DNA of 64,000 bases, from positions 1-64,000 of the forward strand of contig NZ_LJJE01000092.1 of assembly GCF_001854765.1 (NCBI RefSeq). Reading direction: 5' to 3'. The stretch comes from Vibrio sonorensis. Its GTDB lineage: Bacteria > Pseudomonadota > Gammaproteobacteria > Enterobacterales > Vibrionaceae. The first letter of the stretch is position 1, and each line of letters begins with the position of its first letter. Of this stretch, positions 17,202-26,342 are shown piece by piece. Made by a program: the position numbers and the translations under genes. The notes under the pieces are model-generated. The model ran no database searches and was not told the origin of the DNA. It worked only from the letters and a program-made list of their open reading frames with translations.

Positions 17202-17917
17202 ATGGGAAGAAGTTTTGAAGTGCGCAAAGCCTCTATGGCTAAAACCCAAGGCGCAAAAATTAAAGTTTATTCCAAGTACGGTAAAGAGATTTACATGTGT
17301 GCGAAAAATGGTGGCGGAGATCCGGATACCAACTTGGCACTCAAGCACCTAATCTCAAAAGCGAAAAAAGATCAGGTGCCAGCTCACGTTATCGACAAAG
17401 CGATCGACAAGGCTACAGGCGGCGGTGGTGAAGATTACCAACCTGCGCGTTACGAGGGTTTTGGCCCAGGTGGCGCTAGCGTGATTGTAGACTGTTTAAC
17501 TGATAACGGTAACCGTACTTATCAGACGTTCGTCAGTGTTTCGTGAAAACAGGTGCTAAAATTGGTAGCCCTGGCACCGTAGCTCATATGTTTGATCACC
17601 AAGCGGTATTCCAATTTAAAGGTGATGATGAAGAAGCAGTATTAGAAGCGCTAATGATGGCTGATGTCGATGTAACGGACATTGAGTTAGAAGATGGCGT
17701 GGTGACGGTCTTTGCACCGCACACTGAGTTCTTCAAAACTAAAACAGCGCTAGGTGAAGAGTATCCTGATCTTACTCTCGACGTAGAAGAAATTACTTTC
17801 GTTCCACAAACTCATACTCCAGTTACTGGCGAGGATGCGGAAAAATTCCAGAAGTTCTTAGATCTTCTTGATGATTGTGATGATGTTCAGCAGGTTTATC
17901 ACAACGCTGAGCTATAA
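17202..17917 (+). pseudogene. YebC/PmpR (TACO1) family protein, YeeN-like, frameshifted (probable sequence error)
   Basis: Family members bind DNA or the ribosome and help translation through proline runs. The start [15 protein letters not shown] and [19 protein letters not shown] are typical of the YeeN branch. The given frame stops at 17546. Restoring one G at about 17525 (CAGGACG for CAGACG) gives [19 protein letters not shown], joining the second frame to the end at 17917. The repaired protein has 238 residues, exactly the length of E. coli YeeN, and all three domains are complete. A sequence error is by far the likeliest cause. Confidence 0.9.
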
Positions 17918-17940
17918 GCGAAAATAGACATGAAACACTA

Positions 17941-17972
17941 AAAATCCAAGTGCTAAGCGCTTGGATTTTTTG
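17941..17972 (+). terminator. Rho-independent terminator after the yeeN-like gene
   Basis: Inverted repeat AAATCCAAGTGC / GCGCTTGGATTT with one mismatch and a short loop, then a T run; 24 bases after the stop. Confidence 0.85.
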
Positions 17973-18018
17973 TTTGTGGGTCGTGTAAGTGGACGAAACT
18001 GATGACGGTTAATTAGCA

Positions 18019-18033
18019 CTTTACACTGTAAAG
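18019..18033. promoter_or_regulatory. parS2-like centromere site
   Basis: CTTTACACTGTAAAG, a perfect palindromic match to NTTTACANTGTAAAN. Confidence 0.85.
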
Positions 18034-18152
18034 TTGGTTATCATTGCCGTTAACGGTTACTAAAAAAACAGTTAAACGCGTTCAAAGCTCCATTTCTAAC
18101 CACCCCAATAGAAAAATTTCTTTTCCAACTTTCTAGCGACTTATGTTGATGA

Positions 18153-18167
18153 ATTTACATTGTAAAC
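18153..18167. promoter_or_regulatory. parS2-like centromere site
   Basis: ATTTACATTGTAAAC, a match to NTTTACANTGTAAAN, 134 bp from its neighbour. Confidence 0.85.
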
Positions 18168-18328
18168 ATCGGGTAGATTACGCTAGACCTCGGCCTTTTT
18201 ACGGTTACTTTTATTAGCTTTCCCTCATCAATATCACACTAGTGACTATACTATCAATTGTCCTTTCGGCGACAGAAAGGAAAGCAAAATGATCGCTTAG
18301 TGTTCGTGCTTACTTTGGGGGAAGCCAA

Positions 18329-19504
18329 GTGACAAAGCTACTTTTTTATTCTCACGACAGCTATGGCCTTGGAAATATTCGCCGTATGGTGGCCATCGCT
18401 GAATATCTAGCCGAGCGCCATAACGATCTCTCCATTTTATTGATCACTGGTTCTCCAATGCTACAAGCATTTAGAACGAGTTGCTCACTAGACTACGTAA
18501 AACTACCGTGTTTTGGACGAGATCAAGAGGGAAGCTATCGACCAAGGCTGAACGGTTTCGGTGGCAAGAAGCAAATCACCCTTCGATCCAAACTGATTAT
18601 GCAAGTGATTAAGCAGTTTCAACCGGATCTGTTTTTGGTTGATAAAAAGCCGATGGGGCTAGAAAACGAGTTAAGTGAAACGTTCAATTTTTTAGCGAGT
18701 AGAGAGCTGCGACCGCGCACTATGCTATTGCTCAGAGACATTTTGGACTGCCCAGAGGAAACCTCTCGAATTTGGATAAAGAACGGCTACTTTCCTTACA
18801 TTGACAAACATTACGATAAGGTCGTGATTGCCGGTCAGCCAGAGGTGTTCGACGCAGTTAAGTTGTATCAGTTTCCCCCAACTGTGTGTGAAAAAACCTC
18901 TTATCTAGGTTATTTAGAGAGGCCGGTTTTGACAGCTGGTGTCAATGACGTTCTGTTTGGTGACGTGACAAGCAAAAAGCGTTTGTTAGTCACTGTTGGT
19001 GGGGGAAATGATGGCGTTTCCGTCATAAGTCAGTTTTTAAATTGTCTGCCACATGCGGATTGGTGCAACAGAGTGGAAAGTGTTGTGGTGTGTGGGCCGG
19101 AAATGAGGGATGAAGACTATGAAAGTCTCGCATTTCAGGCTGCGAAATACTCTGGTGTTCAACTACTTCGGTTTAGTAACCGGCTGGCCGAGTACTTGTC
19201 TCAAGCGGATTTGGTCGTTGCTATGGGTGGGTACAATACGATTTGTGAGATCCTTTCAGCAGATAAGCCAGCCATTATCATACCGAGAACTTTTCCTACA
19301 AAAGAGCAATTAGTCCGAGCGCAACGTTTTAGTCAGCTCGAAATTCTTGACTATATTCCCCCGGTAGAACTCAGCAGCAAGATGTTAGCAAGCAAGATAG
19401 ATGCTCTACTGTTTGGAGAACGAGTACAAGGGAGAAACCGAGTCGTCGACTTAGACGGAATGAAAAACATCAGTGAGCAGATCATGGCTTTGATTAAGCA
19501 ATAA
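18329..19504 (+). CDS. GT-B glycosyltransferase, COG4671/MurG-like
   Basis: A 391-residue predicted GT-B enzyme. The N-terminal half opens with KLLFYSHDSYGLGNIRRM, the acceptor-side start seen in MurG- and MGDG-synthase-like proteins. The C-terminal half has a Glyco_tran_28-type donor site (VAMGGYNTICEILS, then DKPAIIIPR). It contains no membrane segment or signal peptide, so it acts at the inner face of the cytoplasmic membrane. The GTG at 18329 is preceded by GGGGGAAG. First gene of a five-gene unit; the donor sugar is unknown. COG4671 proteins are often found with GT4 enzymes in uncharacterised glycan clusters. Confidence 0.85.
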   Translation: MTKLLFYSHDSYGLGNIRRMVAIAEYLAERHNDLSILLITGSPMLQAFRTSCSLDYVKLPCFGRDQEGSYRPRLNGFGGKKQITLRSKLIMQVIKQFQPDLFLVDKKPMGLENELSETFNFLASRELRPRTMLLLRDILDCPEETSRIWIKNGYFPYIDKHYDKVVIAGQPEVFDAVKLYQFPPTVCEKTSYLGYLERPVLTAGVNDVLFGDVTSKKRLLVTVGGGNDGVSVISQFLNCLPHADWCNRVESVVVCGPEMRDEDYESLAFQAAKYSGVQLLRFSNRLAEYLSQADLVVAMGGYNTICEILSADKPAIIIPRTFPTKEQLVRAQRFSQLEILDYIPPVELSSKMLASKIDALLFGERVQGRNRVVDLDGMKNISEQIMALIKQ

Positions 19505-19551
19505 GTGCGCGTCGCTTCATTGACAGGACATTAACGGAGTTAAGTAAAGAA

Positions 19552-20769
19552 ATGCCAATAGCATACATAGTAAAACGATACCCAAGATACTCAGAGACGT
19601 TTATTGTCAATGAAATCCTAGCTCATGAGTCAGCCGGTCAACAGATTGTCATTTATGCCCTATTGCCACCGCAGGACAGTCATTTTCAAGATACGATATC
19701 CAGAGTAAGAGCACCCGTTACTTACCTTTCAGCCAAAGCGGACAGAGCAAGCCAGTTTTGGGAACTTCAGAAGAAAGTGGCTCAACGCTTCTCAAATGTG
19801 TGGCAAGTGCTTGGTGAGTTCCCAAAAGCGAGCGCGCGCGAGATACTGCAGTCTTTGGAGTTGAGTGAACACGTGGGGAAGGAAGAGATAACTCACCTTC
19901 ACGCCCACTTTGCGACTACTTCTACCACGGTGGCGCAAATCACTTCGGCGATTACTGGTGTTCCCTTTACCTTCACGGCTCATGCAAAAGATATCTTCCA
20001 CCAAGATGTAGATAGAGAACAGCTAGCAAGAAAGTTTCAAGATGCCCATTGTGCCGTTACGGTCAGTGATTTCAATGTGAATTTTTTAACCGAACAGATA
20101 GGTGTTCCGAAGAGAAACTTAACCAGAATATACAATGGATTAGACCTCAGTCAGTTCCTCTATGTTTCACCGGAAGTAAGAGAGCCAATCATTTGTGCGG
20201 TGGGAAGGTTAGTGGAGAAGAAAGGGTTTGAAGTTTTAATTGAAGCTTGCCAAATCTTGAAACATCAGGCGGTTCGGTTTCAGTGTCATATTATCGGCAG
20301 TGGCGATCTTTACCAAAGGTTGGAAGAAAAGATTGAGGCGCTGGGTTTGATTGATTGCGTTTCGATGCTGGGAGCACTCCCACAAAGGGAGGTGAAACAG
20401 AAGCTCCACCAGTCGAGTGTATTTGCCGCGCCTTGTATCGTTGGGAGAGATGGTAACCGCGATGGAATGCCAACGGTATTGTTAGAAGCTATGGCGATGG
20501 GGACCCCGTGTATTTCCACTGATGTAACAGGGATCCCAGAGGTACTTGAACACCAAAAAACAGGTTTGATGGTTGAGCAAAATAGCCCAAATGACTTAGC
20601 CAAAGCCTTAAAGCGCTTGCTGTTGGATGGGAGATTGAGAAGGGAAATTGCGCAACGGGCAAGGCACAAAATAGAACAAGAGTTTGACGTAGATAAAAGT
20701 GCGCAGCGACTTAGAGACTGCTTTGCACTTGTTGATTCCTCTCTACCAAGTTCAGCGGTGGGTAAGTGA
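19552..20769 (+). CDS. GT4-family glycosyltransferase
   Basis: A retaining GT-B enzyme of 405 residues. The N-terminus (IAYIVKRYPRYSETFIVNEI) is the form seen in exopolysaccharide enzymes such as colanic-acid WcaL. The C-terminal domain shows GRLVEKKGFEVLIEA, the donor-binding loop near DGMPTVLLEAMAMGTP and CISTDVTGIPE. It lies 47 bases after the first transferase and its stop TGA overlaps the next start (TGATG). Predicted cytoplasmic. Sugar and linkage cannot be told. Confidence 0.9.
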   Translation: MPIAYIVKRYPRYSETFIVNEILAHESAGQQIVIYALLPPQDSHFQDTISRVRAPVTYLSAKADRASQFWELQKKVAQRFSNVWQVLGEFPKASAREILQSLELSEHVGKEEITHLHAHFATTSTTVAQITSAITGVPFTFTAHAKDIFHQDVDREQLARKFQDAHCAVTVSDFNVNFLTEQIGVPKRNLTRIYNGLDLSQFLYVSPEVREPIICAVGRLVEKKGFEVLIEACQILKHQAVRFQCHIIGSGDLYQRLEEKIEALGLIDCVSMLGALPQREVKQKLHQSSVFAAPCIVGRDGNRDGMPTVLLEAMAMGTPCISTDVTGIPEVLEHQKTGLMVEQNSPNDLAKALKRLLLDGRLRREIAQRARHKIEQEFDVDKSAQRLRDCFALVDSSLPSSAVGK

Positions 20770-21938
20770 TGAAAATGGCGTATGTGTGCTCAGATAGAGG
20801 TATTCCTGTATTTGGTTCGAAAGGTTGTTCTTTACACGTTCAGGAAGCGTCCCTCGCTTTTAGCCAGCTTGCCGTAGAAGTAAACATGTTCGCTGCCTCT
20901 CTGGGTAACGAGTGTCCCGAGTCACTTCCCATAACACATGTTCATAAGATTAAGCATGCTCGAATAAAAGAGCGGGCAGCACGAGAGCAATCGGATATTG
21001 CAGACAACCAAACTACCATCAAACGGCTTTTAGAACACGGCCCATTTAATTTTGTCTATGAGCGATATTCACTGTGGAGCCATGCGGGTATGACTTATGC
21101 TCGAGAGATAGGCGTACCCGGTGTTCTGGAGGTCAATGCACCACTAATCGAAGAGCAAAAGCGATATCGAGGGCTTATTGATGAAAATGCAGCACAAGCG
21201 ATAACCCGACAGTGTTTTAGTGCCGCGACACATATTTTGGCTGTCTCGAAAGAAGTCGCACAATATTTAGAGCAGTACCCACAGGCCAAAGGGAAAATCC
21301 ATGTATTGCCAAATGGTGTCAATGTCGACAGGTTTATACCCCGTGCTATTGGGGTTCGAAATGAGAACTTAACCATAGGGTTTATCGGTTCGTTAAAACC
21401 ATGGCATGGCGTTGAAGGGTTGATAGAGAGTTTTGCCCAATTACAAGCGCAGTATGCAAACATTCGACTGTTGATCTTAGGAGACGGGCCGCAAAGGAGA
21501 GCTCTAGAGCAGCAAGTTAAGACGCTTCATATCGAACATAAAGTGAAGATGACTGGAGCTATTTCGCCACAATTAGTTCCTGAATATATGGCAACAATAG
21601 ATATTGGGGTCGCGCCATATCCAAGTGGCTTAGATTTTTATTTCTCCCCATTAAAGGTTTATGAATATATGGCAGCTGGCTTGCCCATTGTTGCGAGTCA
21701 AACGGGGCAAATCGAAGAGCTTATCGAACATGGAGTCAATGGTGTTCTTTATCCCGCTGGTGATATTCACGCGTTAACGAAAGCGATAGAACAACTTATC
21801 CTCGAACCCGTTATGGCGCAAAGTCTGGGGAAACGCGCCCGACAAGAGGCTGAACAATATCACAGCTGGGTGCGCCGAATGAGTGACGTTCTCGGGCTTG
21901 TTATGTCCCATGAAGGTGGTGGTTATGGCTCGTCCTAA
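20769..21938 (+). CDS. GT4-family glycosyltransferase
   Basis: Second GT4 enzyme, 389 residues. The acceptor domain begins KMAYVCSDRGIPVFGSKGCS, a start common in GT4 enzymes of exopolysaccharide clusters; the donor domain shows IGFIGSLKPWHGVEGLIES and FSPLKVYEYMAAGLPIV. I use the ATG at 20769, which overlaps the previous stop by one base; a GTG three bases earlier is possible. It overlaps the following ABC gene by 14 bases. The tight packing implies that the products work on one glycan. Confidence 0.9.
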   Translation: MKMAYVCSDRGIPVFGSKGCSLHVQEASLAFSQLAVEVNMFAASLGNECPESLPITHVHKIKHARIKERAAREQSDIADNQTTIKRLLEHGPFNFVYERYSLWSHAGMTYAREIGVPGVLEVNAPLIEEQKRYRGLIDENAAQAITRQCFSAATHILAVSKEVAQYLEQYPQAKGKIHVLPNGVNVDRFIPRAIGVRNENLTIGFIGSLKPWHGVEGLIESFAQLQAQYANIRLLILGDGPQRRALEQQVKTLHIEHKVKMTGAISPQLVPEYMATIDIGVAPYPSGLDFYFSPLKVYEYMAAGLPIVASQTGQIEELIEHGVNGVLYPAGDIHALTKAIEQLILEPVMAQSLGKRARQEAEQYHSWVRRMSDVLGLVMSHEGGGYGSS

Positions 21939-23757
21939 AGGGCTCAAACAAGCTTTACCATCATTGATGCGTTTTTATCACTATATCCAGCCTTACGTTG
22001 GAGAGAAGTTGTGGTTGATAGTGGCAGCATTTACCGGACTGTTCATTCAGACCTTATTACGACTATTGGAGCCATGGCCGCTGAAATACATTATTGATGG
22101 ATTGATGACCCCCGACCCAAACAGTCGTGATCACTTACAGTTGCTCAGACAATTGGAACTTTCAGAGTATTTTGCAATTTTGGCGGTCACCTTGGTCGTG
22201 ATTACCTTATTGCGCTCAATATCAACTTATGCAACGACGATCTGTATGGCGCTGGTGGGCAATCACATTATCATCCGATTAAGAGCGCGGCTATTTGATC
22301 ATTTGCAGCGTCTGTCTCCAGTGTTTTATCAGAAACAGCGCGGCGGGGATCTGGTCGTTCGCCTGATTAGCGATATGGGAATGATGAAAGAAGTGGCCGT
22401 GACAGCCGCGGTCCCTCTGATTGGTAACGCGCTTATTTTTGTCTGTATCGTCGCGGTGATGATGTGGGTAAATTGGCAATTGGCTTTGCTCTCTTTAGCG
22501 ACTCTTCCCTTGCTTTGGCTAATGACTCTGCACAAGAGTCGACGCATTCACAGTGTGGCAAGAAAAAATAGAAAAAGAGAAGGGGTTATGGCCGCTGCGG
22601 CTTCCGAGTCTATCCACTCTATTAAGTCGGTACAGGCACTGACGCTAGAGGAGCGATTCTCAAAAATATTTGGAAGCGCCAATAACAAAAGTATGAAAGA
22701 GGGCGTCCAGACTAAACGTTTGATCGCTGGGCTTCAGCGTAATGTTGATATTCTTATCGCGATTTCTAGTGCAATAGTGCTCTGGTTTGGCGCTATGCAA
22801 GTACTCAATGGACAACTTAGCACGGGGGAGTTGCTAGTGTTTGTCTATTACTTAAGGAGGCTGTTTAGACCCATCCGAGACTTTAGTAAGTACTGTGCTC
22901 GATTGGCAAAAGCCTCTGCTGCTGGAGAACGCGTATTAGATGTTTTAAATCAGGAGCAAGAGGTCCGTGACAGGGCTAATGCGATTGATGCTCCCAATTT
23001 TGTAGGGAGAGTTACTTTTGATTCCGTGAGCTTTTCGTATTTGGACGATGAAACGCACCATTTAAGAAATTTGAGTTTAGAGATAGAGAGTGGAAGAAAA
23101 ACGGCCATTGTCGGACCGTCCGGTAGTGGAAAGTCGACTTTGTTAAACTTACTGCTTCGACTACACGATCCTCAGCGCGGAGGAGTGCTTGTCGATGGCG
23201 TTGATATTCGAGAATACAAAACAGCGAGTTTGCGCAATCAAATTGCGGTGGTGTTGCAAGACACTGCGCTATTTGCCACTTCAATCGGAGAAAACATCAC
23301 ACTGGGTCAGCAGGAGTACTCTCAGCAAGAAATAGAACAAGCGGCAAAATTGGCGGAAATTCACGATTTCATTACTTCCTTGCCAGATGGATACAACACC
23401 GAGGTAGGGGAGCGAGGAGTAACGTTGTCTGCTGGTCAAAGGCAGCGAGTAGCAATAGCAAGAGCATCGCTCAAGCAAGCCCCCATCTTGTTACTTGATG
23501 AACCCACAACTGGGCTTGATCCCCTAACTGAAGCCTCAGTAAGTCGAGCATTGCTAAGGTTAGCTCAAGGTCGAACATCGATTATTGTGACGCATAGAAA
23601 AGAGATGGCGGCGGCTTGTGACCATATTGCTTATATGAGTAAGGGACAATTGATTGAACAAGGTTGTCATCATGAGTTACTCGCTAAGGGGCAAGAGTAC
23701 GCAAGTCAGTTTGCTATAGAGTTTGGCCAGCGAGGATCGAAAGCATATTATGACTAA
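21925..23757 (+). CDS. Fused ABC exporter (MsbA/PglK-like)
   Basis: A half-transporter of about 610 residues with a six-helix membrane domain (about 25-310) fused to an ATPase domain. Walker A is VGPSGSGKSTLLN, Q loop VVLQDTALF, signature LSAGQRQRVAIARAS, Walker B ILLLDEPTTGLDP, switch IIVTHRKEM. The ATG at 21925 is preferred since AAGGTGG precedes it, although the frame is open further back. It would dimerise in the inner membrane. In a glycosyltransferase operon it most likely flips a lipid-linked sugar or exports the finished product; that is inference, since peptide and lipid exporters share this fold. It overlaps the next gene by eight bases (ATGACTAA). Confidence 0.92.
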   Translation: MARPKGLKQALPSLMRFYHYIQPYVGEKLWLIVAAFTGLFIQTLLRLLEPWPLKYIIDGLMTPDPNSRDHLQLLRQLELSEYFAILAVTLVVITLLRSISTYATTICMALVGNHIIIRLRARLFDHLQRLSPVFYQKQRGGDLVVRLISDMGMMKEVAVTAAVPLIGNALIFVCIVAVMMWVNWQLALLSLATLPLLWLMTLHKSRRIHSVARKNRKREGVMAAAASESIHSIKSVQALTLEERFSKIFGSANNKSMKEGVQTKRLIAGLQRNVDILIAISSAIVLWFGAMQVLNGQLSTGELLVFVYYLRRLFRPIRDFSKYCARLAKASAAGERVLDVLNQEQEVRDRANAIDAPNFVGRVTFDSVSFSYLDDETHHLRNLSLEIESGRKTAIVGPSGSGKSTLLNLLLRLHDPQRGGVLVDGVDIREYKTASLRNQIAVVLQDTALFATSIGENITLGQQEYSQQEIEQAAKLAEIHDFITSLPDGYNTEVGERGVTLSAGQRQRVAIARASLKQAPILLLDEPTTGLDPLTEASVSRALLRLAQGRTSIIVTHRKEMAAACDHIAYMSKGQLIEQGCHHELLAKGQEYASQFAIEFGQRGSKAYYD

Positions 23758-26026
23758 AGATGAACGCTTGTTAGTTGAAAGAGATCCCAAGTTAGTTGGG
23801 CTTGCCCTACTCTTTGATCAGGTTCAGATGTTAGAGGTAGTACGAAAACTACGGCTCCATCTTTGTATCGAGAGTATCTCCAGAGATTACGTGCGATACA
23901 AAAAGGGTACAAACTGCTTAGCCAAGTTCACTTTGGATAGTAGCGATGGGAAGATTGCACTATATGCCAAAGCGATTTTACCAAGTGATATCGATAAGTT
24001 AGAGAAACATAGGTCGAAAGCTCAGAGCGGTTTCGGTTGGTGCTTTACCTTAGCTAAGTATTCGGTATTTATTGCTCTTTTTCCTTATGATGCAAAGTTA
24101 AAAGCATTGAGTCGATTGGTCGATCAACAATGTCGCAATAGAATATTAGAACGAGTATTAAACCACCCTCAAACTTTTATAGATGCCAGTCTAGAAGTCC
24201 TTCAATATAAGCCAGAGCGCCGTTTTGTCGGCTTACTACGCAGCCCTCGTGGCGAAAAAGCGGTGATTAAGATGTATAGTGAAAGCCGATTTCATCAGGC
24301 CGTGATCACTTGTAAGGAAAGCTGCAATGGCCAAAAAATGTTGGCACTTGTAGGGAAAAGCAAAAAACATCACATTCTGGTTTACGATTGGATTGATGGT
24401 GAAGCGCTAAGCAAGCTTTGGCACAATGACGAAACCGCACTTCCACTCGTAGAGTTGACGGGAAAAAAGTTGGCACTGTTACACAGTGAAAAAGGCTCAA
24501 GCCAACTCATTGAACTGAACAATATGAAATTTTGTCGTCAGTTAGACGAGGTCGGCGAGGGAATTGGTCAGCTACTACCAAAATGCCAAACGCAGGTTAA
24601 AAGACTGGTTCGTGATTTAACTGATGCAATTAAAAACTTAGGATCAGAAACTTGCCGAGTTCACGGTGATTTTTATGCAAAACAGGTGATAGTGTCAGGG
24701 GGAGTGGTCAGCATTGTCGACTTGGATGATGTTTGTCTTTGGTATCCGGCTGCGGATATAGGGTTGTTTGTCGCGCATCTAGTGCGAGATCAGATAATGG
24801 GAGAGTTCAGTCACCAACAAGTGCGAGAGCGAGTGAGTGCTTTACTGAAAGGTTACAGGGACATAAAACAGTGTGACTTAGCCGAAATCTCCCTTTTTAC
24901 TGCCGTCGGATTACTTCAACTCTCTCATCACCCATTTAGAAACAATGAATACGACTGGATTTCGCGCACACTGCTCCTTTTAGAGCAAAGTAGAAATTAC
25001 TACTTAGACTACCTTAAGCAACGGGAGTCATCACTAACACACTTCGACTCCTCAATAGTTGATGTTTCTATGCCATATCTTAGTGAGTTAATGGAAGTTG
25101 AGCGTATGGCGCCATTAATGATCAAAGCGGTAAAACATGCTCTTCCCGAAATTGAACGGTTTCAGCTAAAGCGTGTTCTTCCTATTCGCCACAAATTGGC
25201 AAAACGGGCACTGTTTGAGTTTGTGTATGAGAAAACGCCTTTGAATCGGTTTTCTGTGATTGGGAAAGTTAGGGCAAAAGGCTTAGACAAAAAAACATGG
25301 CAGCTTAACCAAGATTTATATACCAACGGTTTTGGGGGAGAGCACTCTGTACAAGTTCCCAAGCCGTTAGGCTGTATACCCCAGTATTCAATTTGGTTTC
25401 AACAAAAGGTGAATGGCAAGGCGTTGTTTCCACTACTTTGCTCTAATAAGGGTAGACAGGTTGCTGAAAAAGTGGCGATGGCAATATACCAGCTACACAC
25501 TTGCCACACTCAAGTCAGTCGGCAACACACAATAGACGATGAGTTGAATGTGCTTTGTCGATCATTGAGCAATATGTCGGCAATACGACCAGATTGGGAG
25601 GAGCGAGCTCGTGACTTGGTTAGACGTTGCATGGCGCTTAGCGAAGATCTTAAACCGACGACGCCGTGCTTAATACATAGAGATTTTTATCACGACCAGC
25701 TCTTAATGAAAGGGGATAGTCTCTATCTACTGGATTTGGACCTTGCCACAATGGGGGATCCTGCAGTTGATCTCGGTAATTTTGTTGCTCATATACAGGA
25801 GCAATGCCTAAGGGAGTTCTCCGATCTTCACTATGCCGATGATGTCATCAATCACTTACTTGACTCTTATATACGCATCAATAGGAAAATACAGAAAGAC
25901 AATATAGAAATTTACCGCCTACTAACCCTAGCTAGGCATATCTACATAAGCCAACGAATCACGGCGAGAAATCCTTTCACCCAAGCTATTTTGCGATATT
26001 GCGAAAATGCCATACCAACAAGATAG
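23750..26026 (+). CDS. Double APH/choline-kinase-like phosphotransferase
   Basis: A 758-residue protein with two kinase domains in a row. The first (about 150-420) has the catalytic loop CRVHGDFYAKQV and metal-binding IVDLDD. The second (about 460-755) has LIHRDFYHDQLL and LLDLDLA followed by GDPAVDLGNF. Both keep the catalytic Asp and the downstream metal Asp, so both could be active. APH-fold enzymes phosphorylate sugars, choline and other small alcohols, or lipids. As last gene of the operon it may phosphorylate the glycan, an acceptor lipid or a precursor. The ATG at 23750 overlaps the exporter stop. I know of no characterised double-APH protein in this setting. Confidence 0.85.
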   Translation: MTKDERLLVERDPKLVGLALLFDQVQMLEVVRKLRLHLCIESISRDYVRYKKGTNCLAKFTLDSSDGKIALYAKAILPSDIDKLEKHRSKAQSGFGWCFTLAKYSVFIALFPYDAKLKALSRLVDQQCRNRILERVLNHPQTFIDASLEVLQYKPERRFVGLLRSPRGEKAVIKMYSESRFHQAVITCKESCNGQKMLALVGKSKKHHILVYDWIDGEALSKLWHNDETALPLVELTGKKLALLHSEKGSSQLIELNNMKFCRQLDEVGEGIGQLLPKCQTQVKRLVRDLTDAIKNLGSETCRVHGDFYAKQVIVSGGVVSIVDLDDVCLWYPAADIGLFVAHLVRDQIMGEFSHQQVRERVSALLKGYRDIKQCDLAEISLFTAVGLLQLSHHPFRNNEYDWISRTLLLLEQSRNYYLDYLKQRESSLTHFDSSIVDVSMPYLSELMEVERMAPLMIKAVKHALPEIERFQLKRVLPIRHKLAKRALFEFVYEKTPLNRFSVIGKVRAKGLDKKTWQLNQDLYTNGFGGEHSVQVPKPLGCIPQYSIWFQQKVNGKALFPLLCSNKGRQVAEKVAMAIYQLHTCHTQVSRQHTIDDELNVLCRSLSNMSAIRPDWEERARDLVRRCMALSEDLKPTTPCLIHRDFYHDQLLMKGDSLYLLDLDLATMGDPAVDLGNFVAHIQEQCLREFSDLHYADDVINHLLDSYIRINRKIQKDNIEIYRLLTLARHIYISQRITARNPFTQAILRYCENAIPTR

Positions 26027-26129
26027 AGCTGTCAGCAATGCATAATTGACAACTCAAAATCAACGTTGAACTTGCGTAAATATACATAGTATATACAATG
26101 TGTATATGATTTATTGCAGTTTGTAGATA

Positions 26130-26342
26130 ATGGGTATAGTGAAAATTTCTGACGAACTCCATGAGGAGATTCGTAAAGCAAGTGGCGTCATGTCGCGCTC
26201 TATCAACTCTCAAGCAGAGTTTTGGATGAAAATAGGTAAAGAAGCGGAGTTAAATCCGAACCTGACTTTTAATGAACTCATCGCACAGATGCTGAAAAGC
26301 GCCCAAGTGAGTAGTGAACAAGATATGGCTGCAAATGGATAA
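26130..26342 (+). CDS. ParD-like family protein
   Basis: A 70-residue protein of the ParD-like family (PF11903 type): MGIVKISDELHEEIRKASG, then SRSINSQAEFWMKIGKEAE. It has the ribbon-helix-helix look of an antitoxin but no toxin gene is next to it. Its last bases overlap the start of the methionine aminopeptidase gene (ATGGATAA), a coupling I have seen stated for vibrio homologues only from memory. It may regulate that gene or be a relic antitoxin. Confidence 0.85.
   Translation: MGIVKISDELHEEIRKASGVMSRSINSQAEFWMKIGKEAELNPNLTFNELIAQMLKSAQVSSEQDMAANG

Larger units (their letters stand above)
17973..18328. promoter_or_regulatory. Leader region of the glycosyltransferase operon, with two parS2 sites
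   Basis: About 355 non-coding bases. It holds two parS2-like sites and a small hairpin (CTTTC-GGCGACA-GAAAG, about 18261-18277). The promoter of the following five-gene operon must lie here, but no clear sigma-70 boxes were fixed. Confidence 0.6.

Noticed and set aside
18329..26026. A horizontally acquired island
   Set aside because: No integrase, transposase, tRNA, direct repeats or clear base-composition break was visible; the operon may be old in the lineage.
26130..26342. A full ParDE toxin-antitoxin module
   Set aside because: No ParE-like toxin frame lies on either side; the next gene is map.
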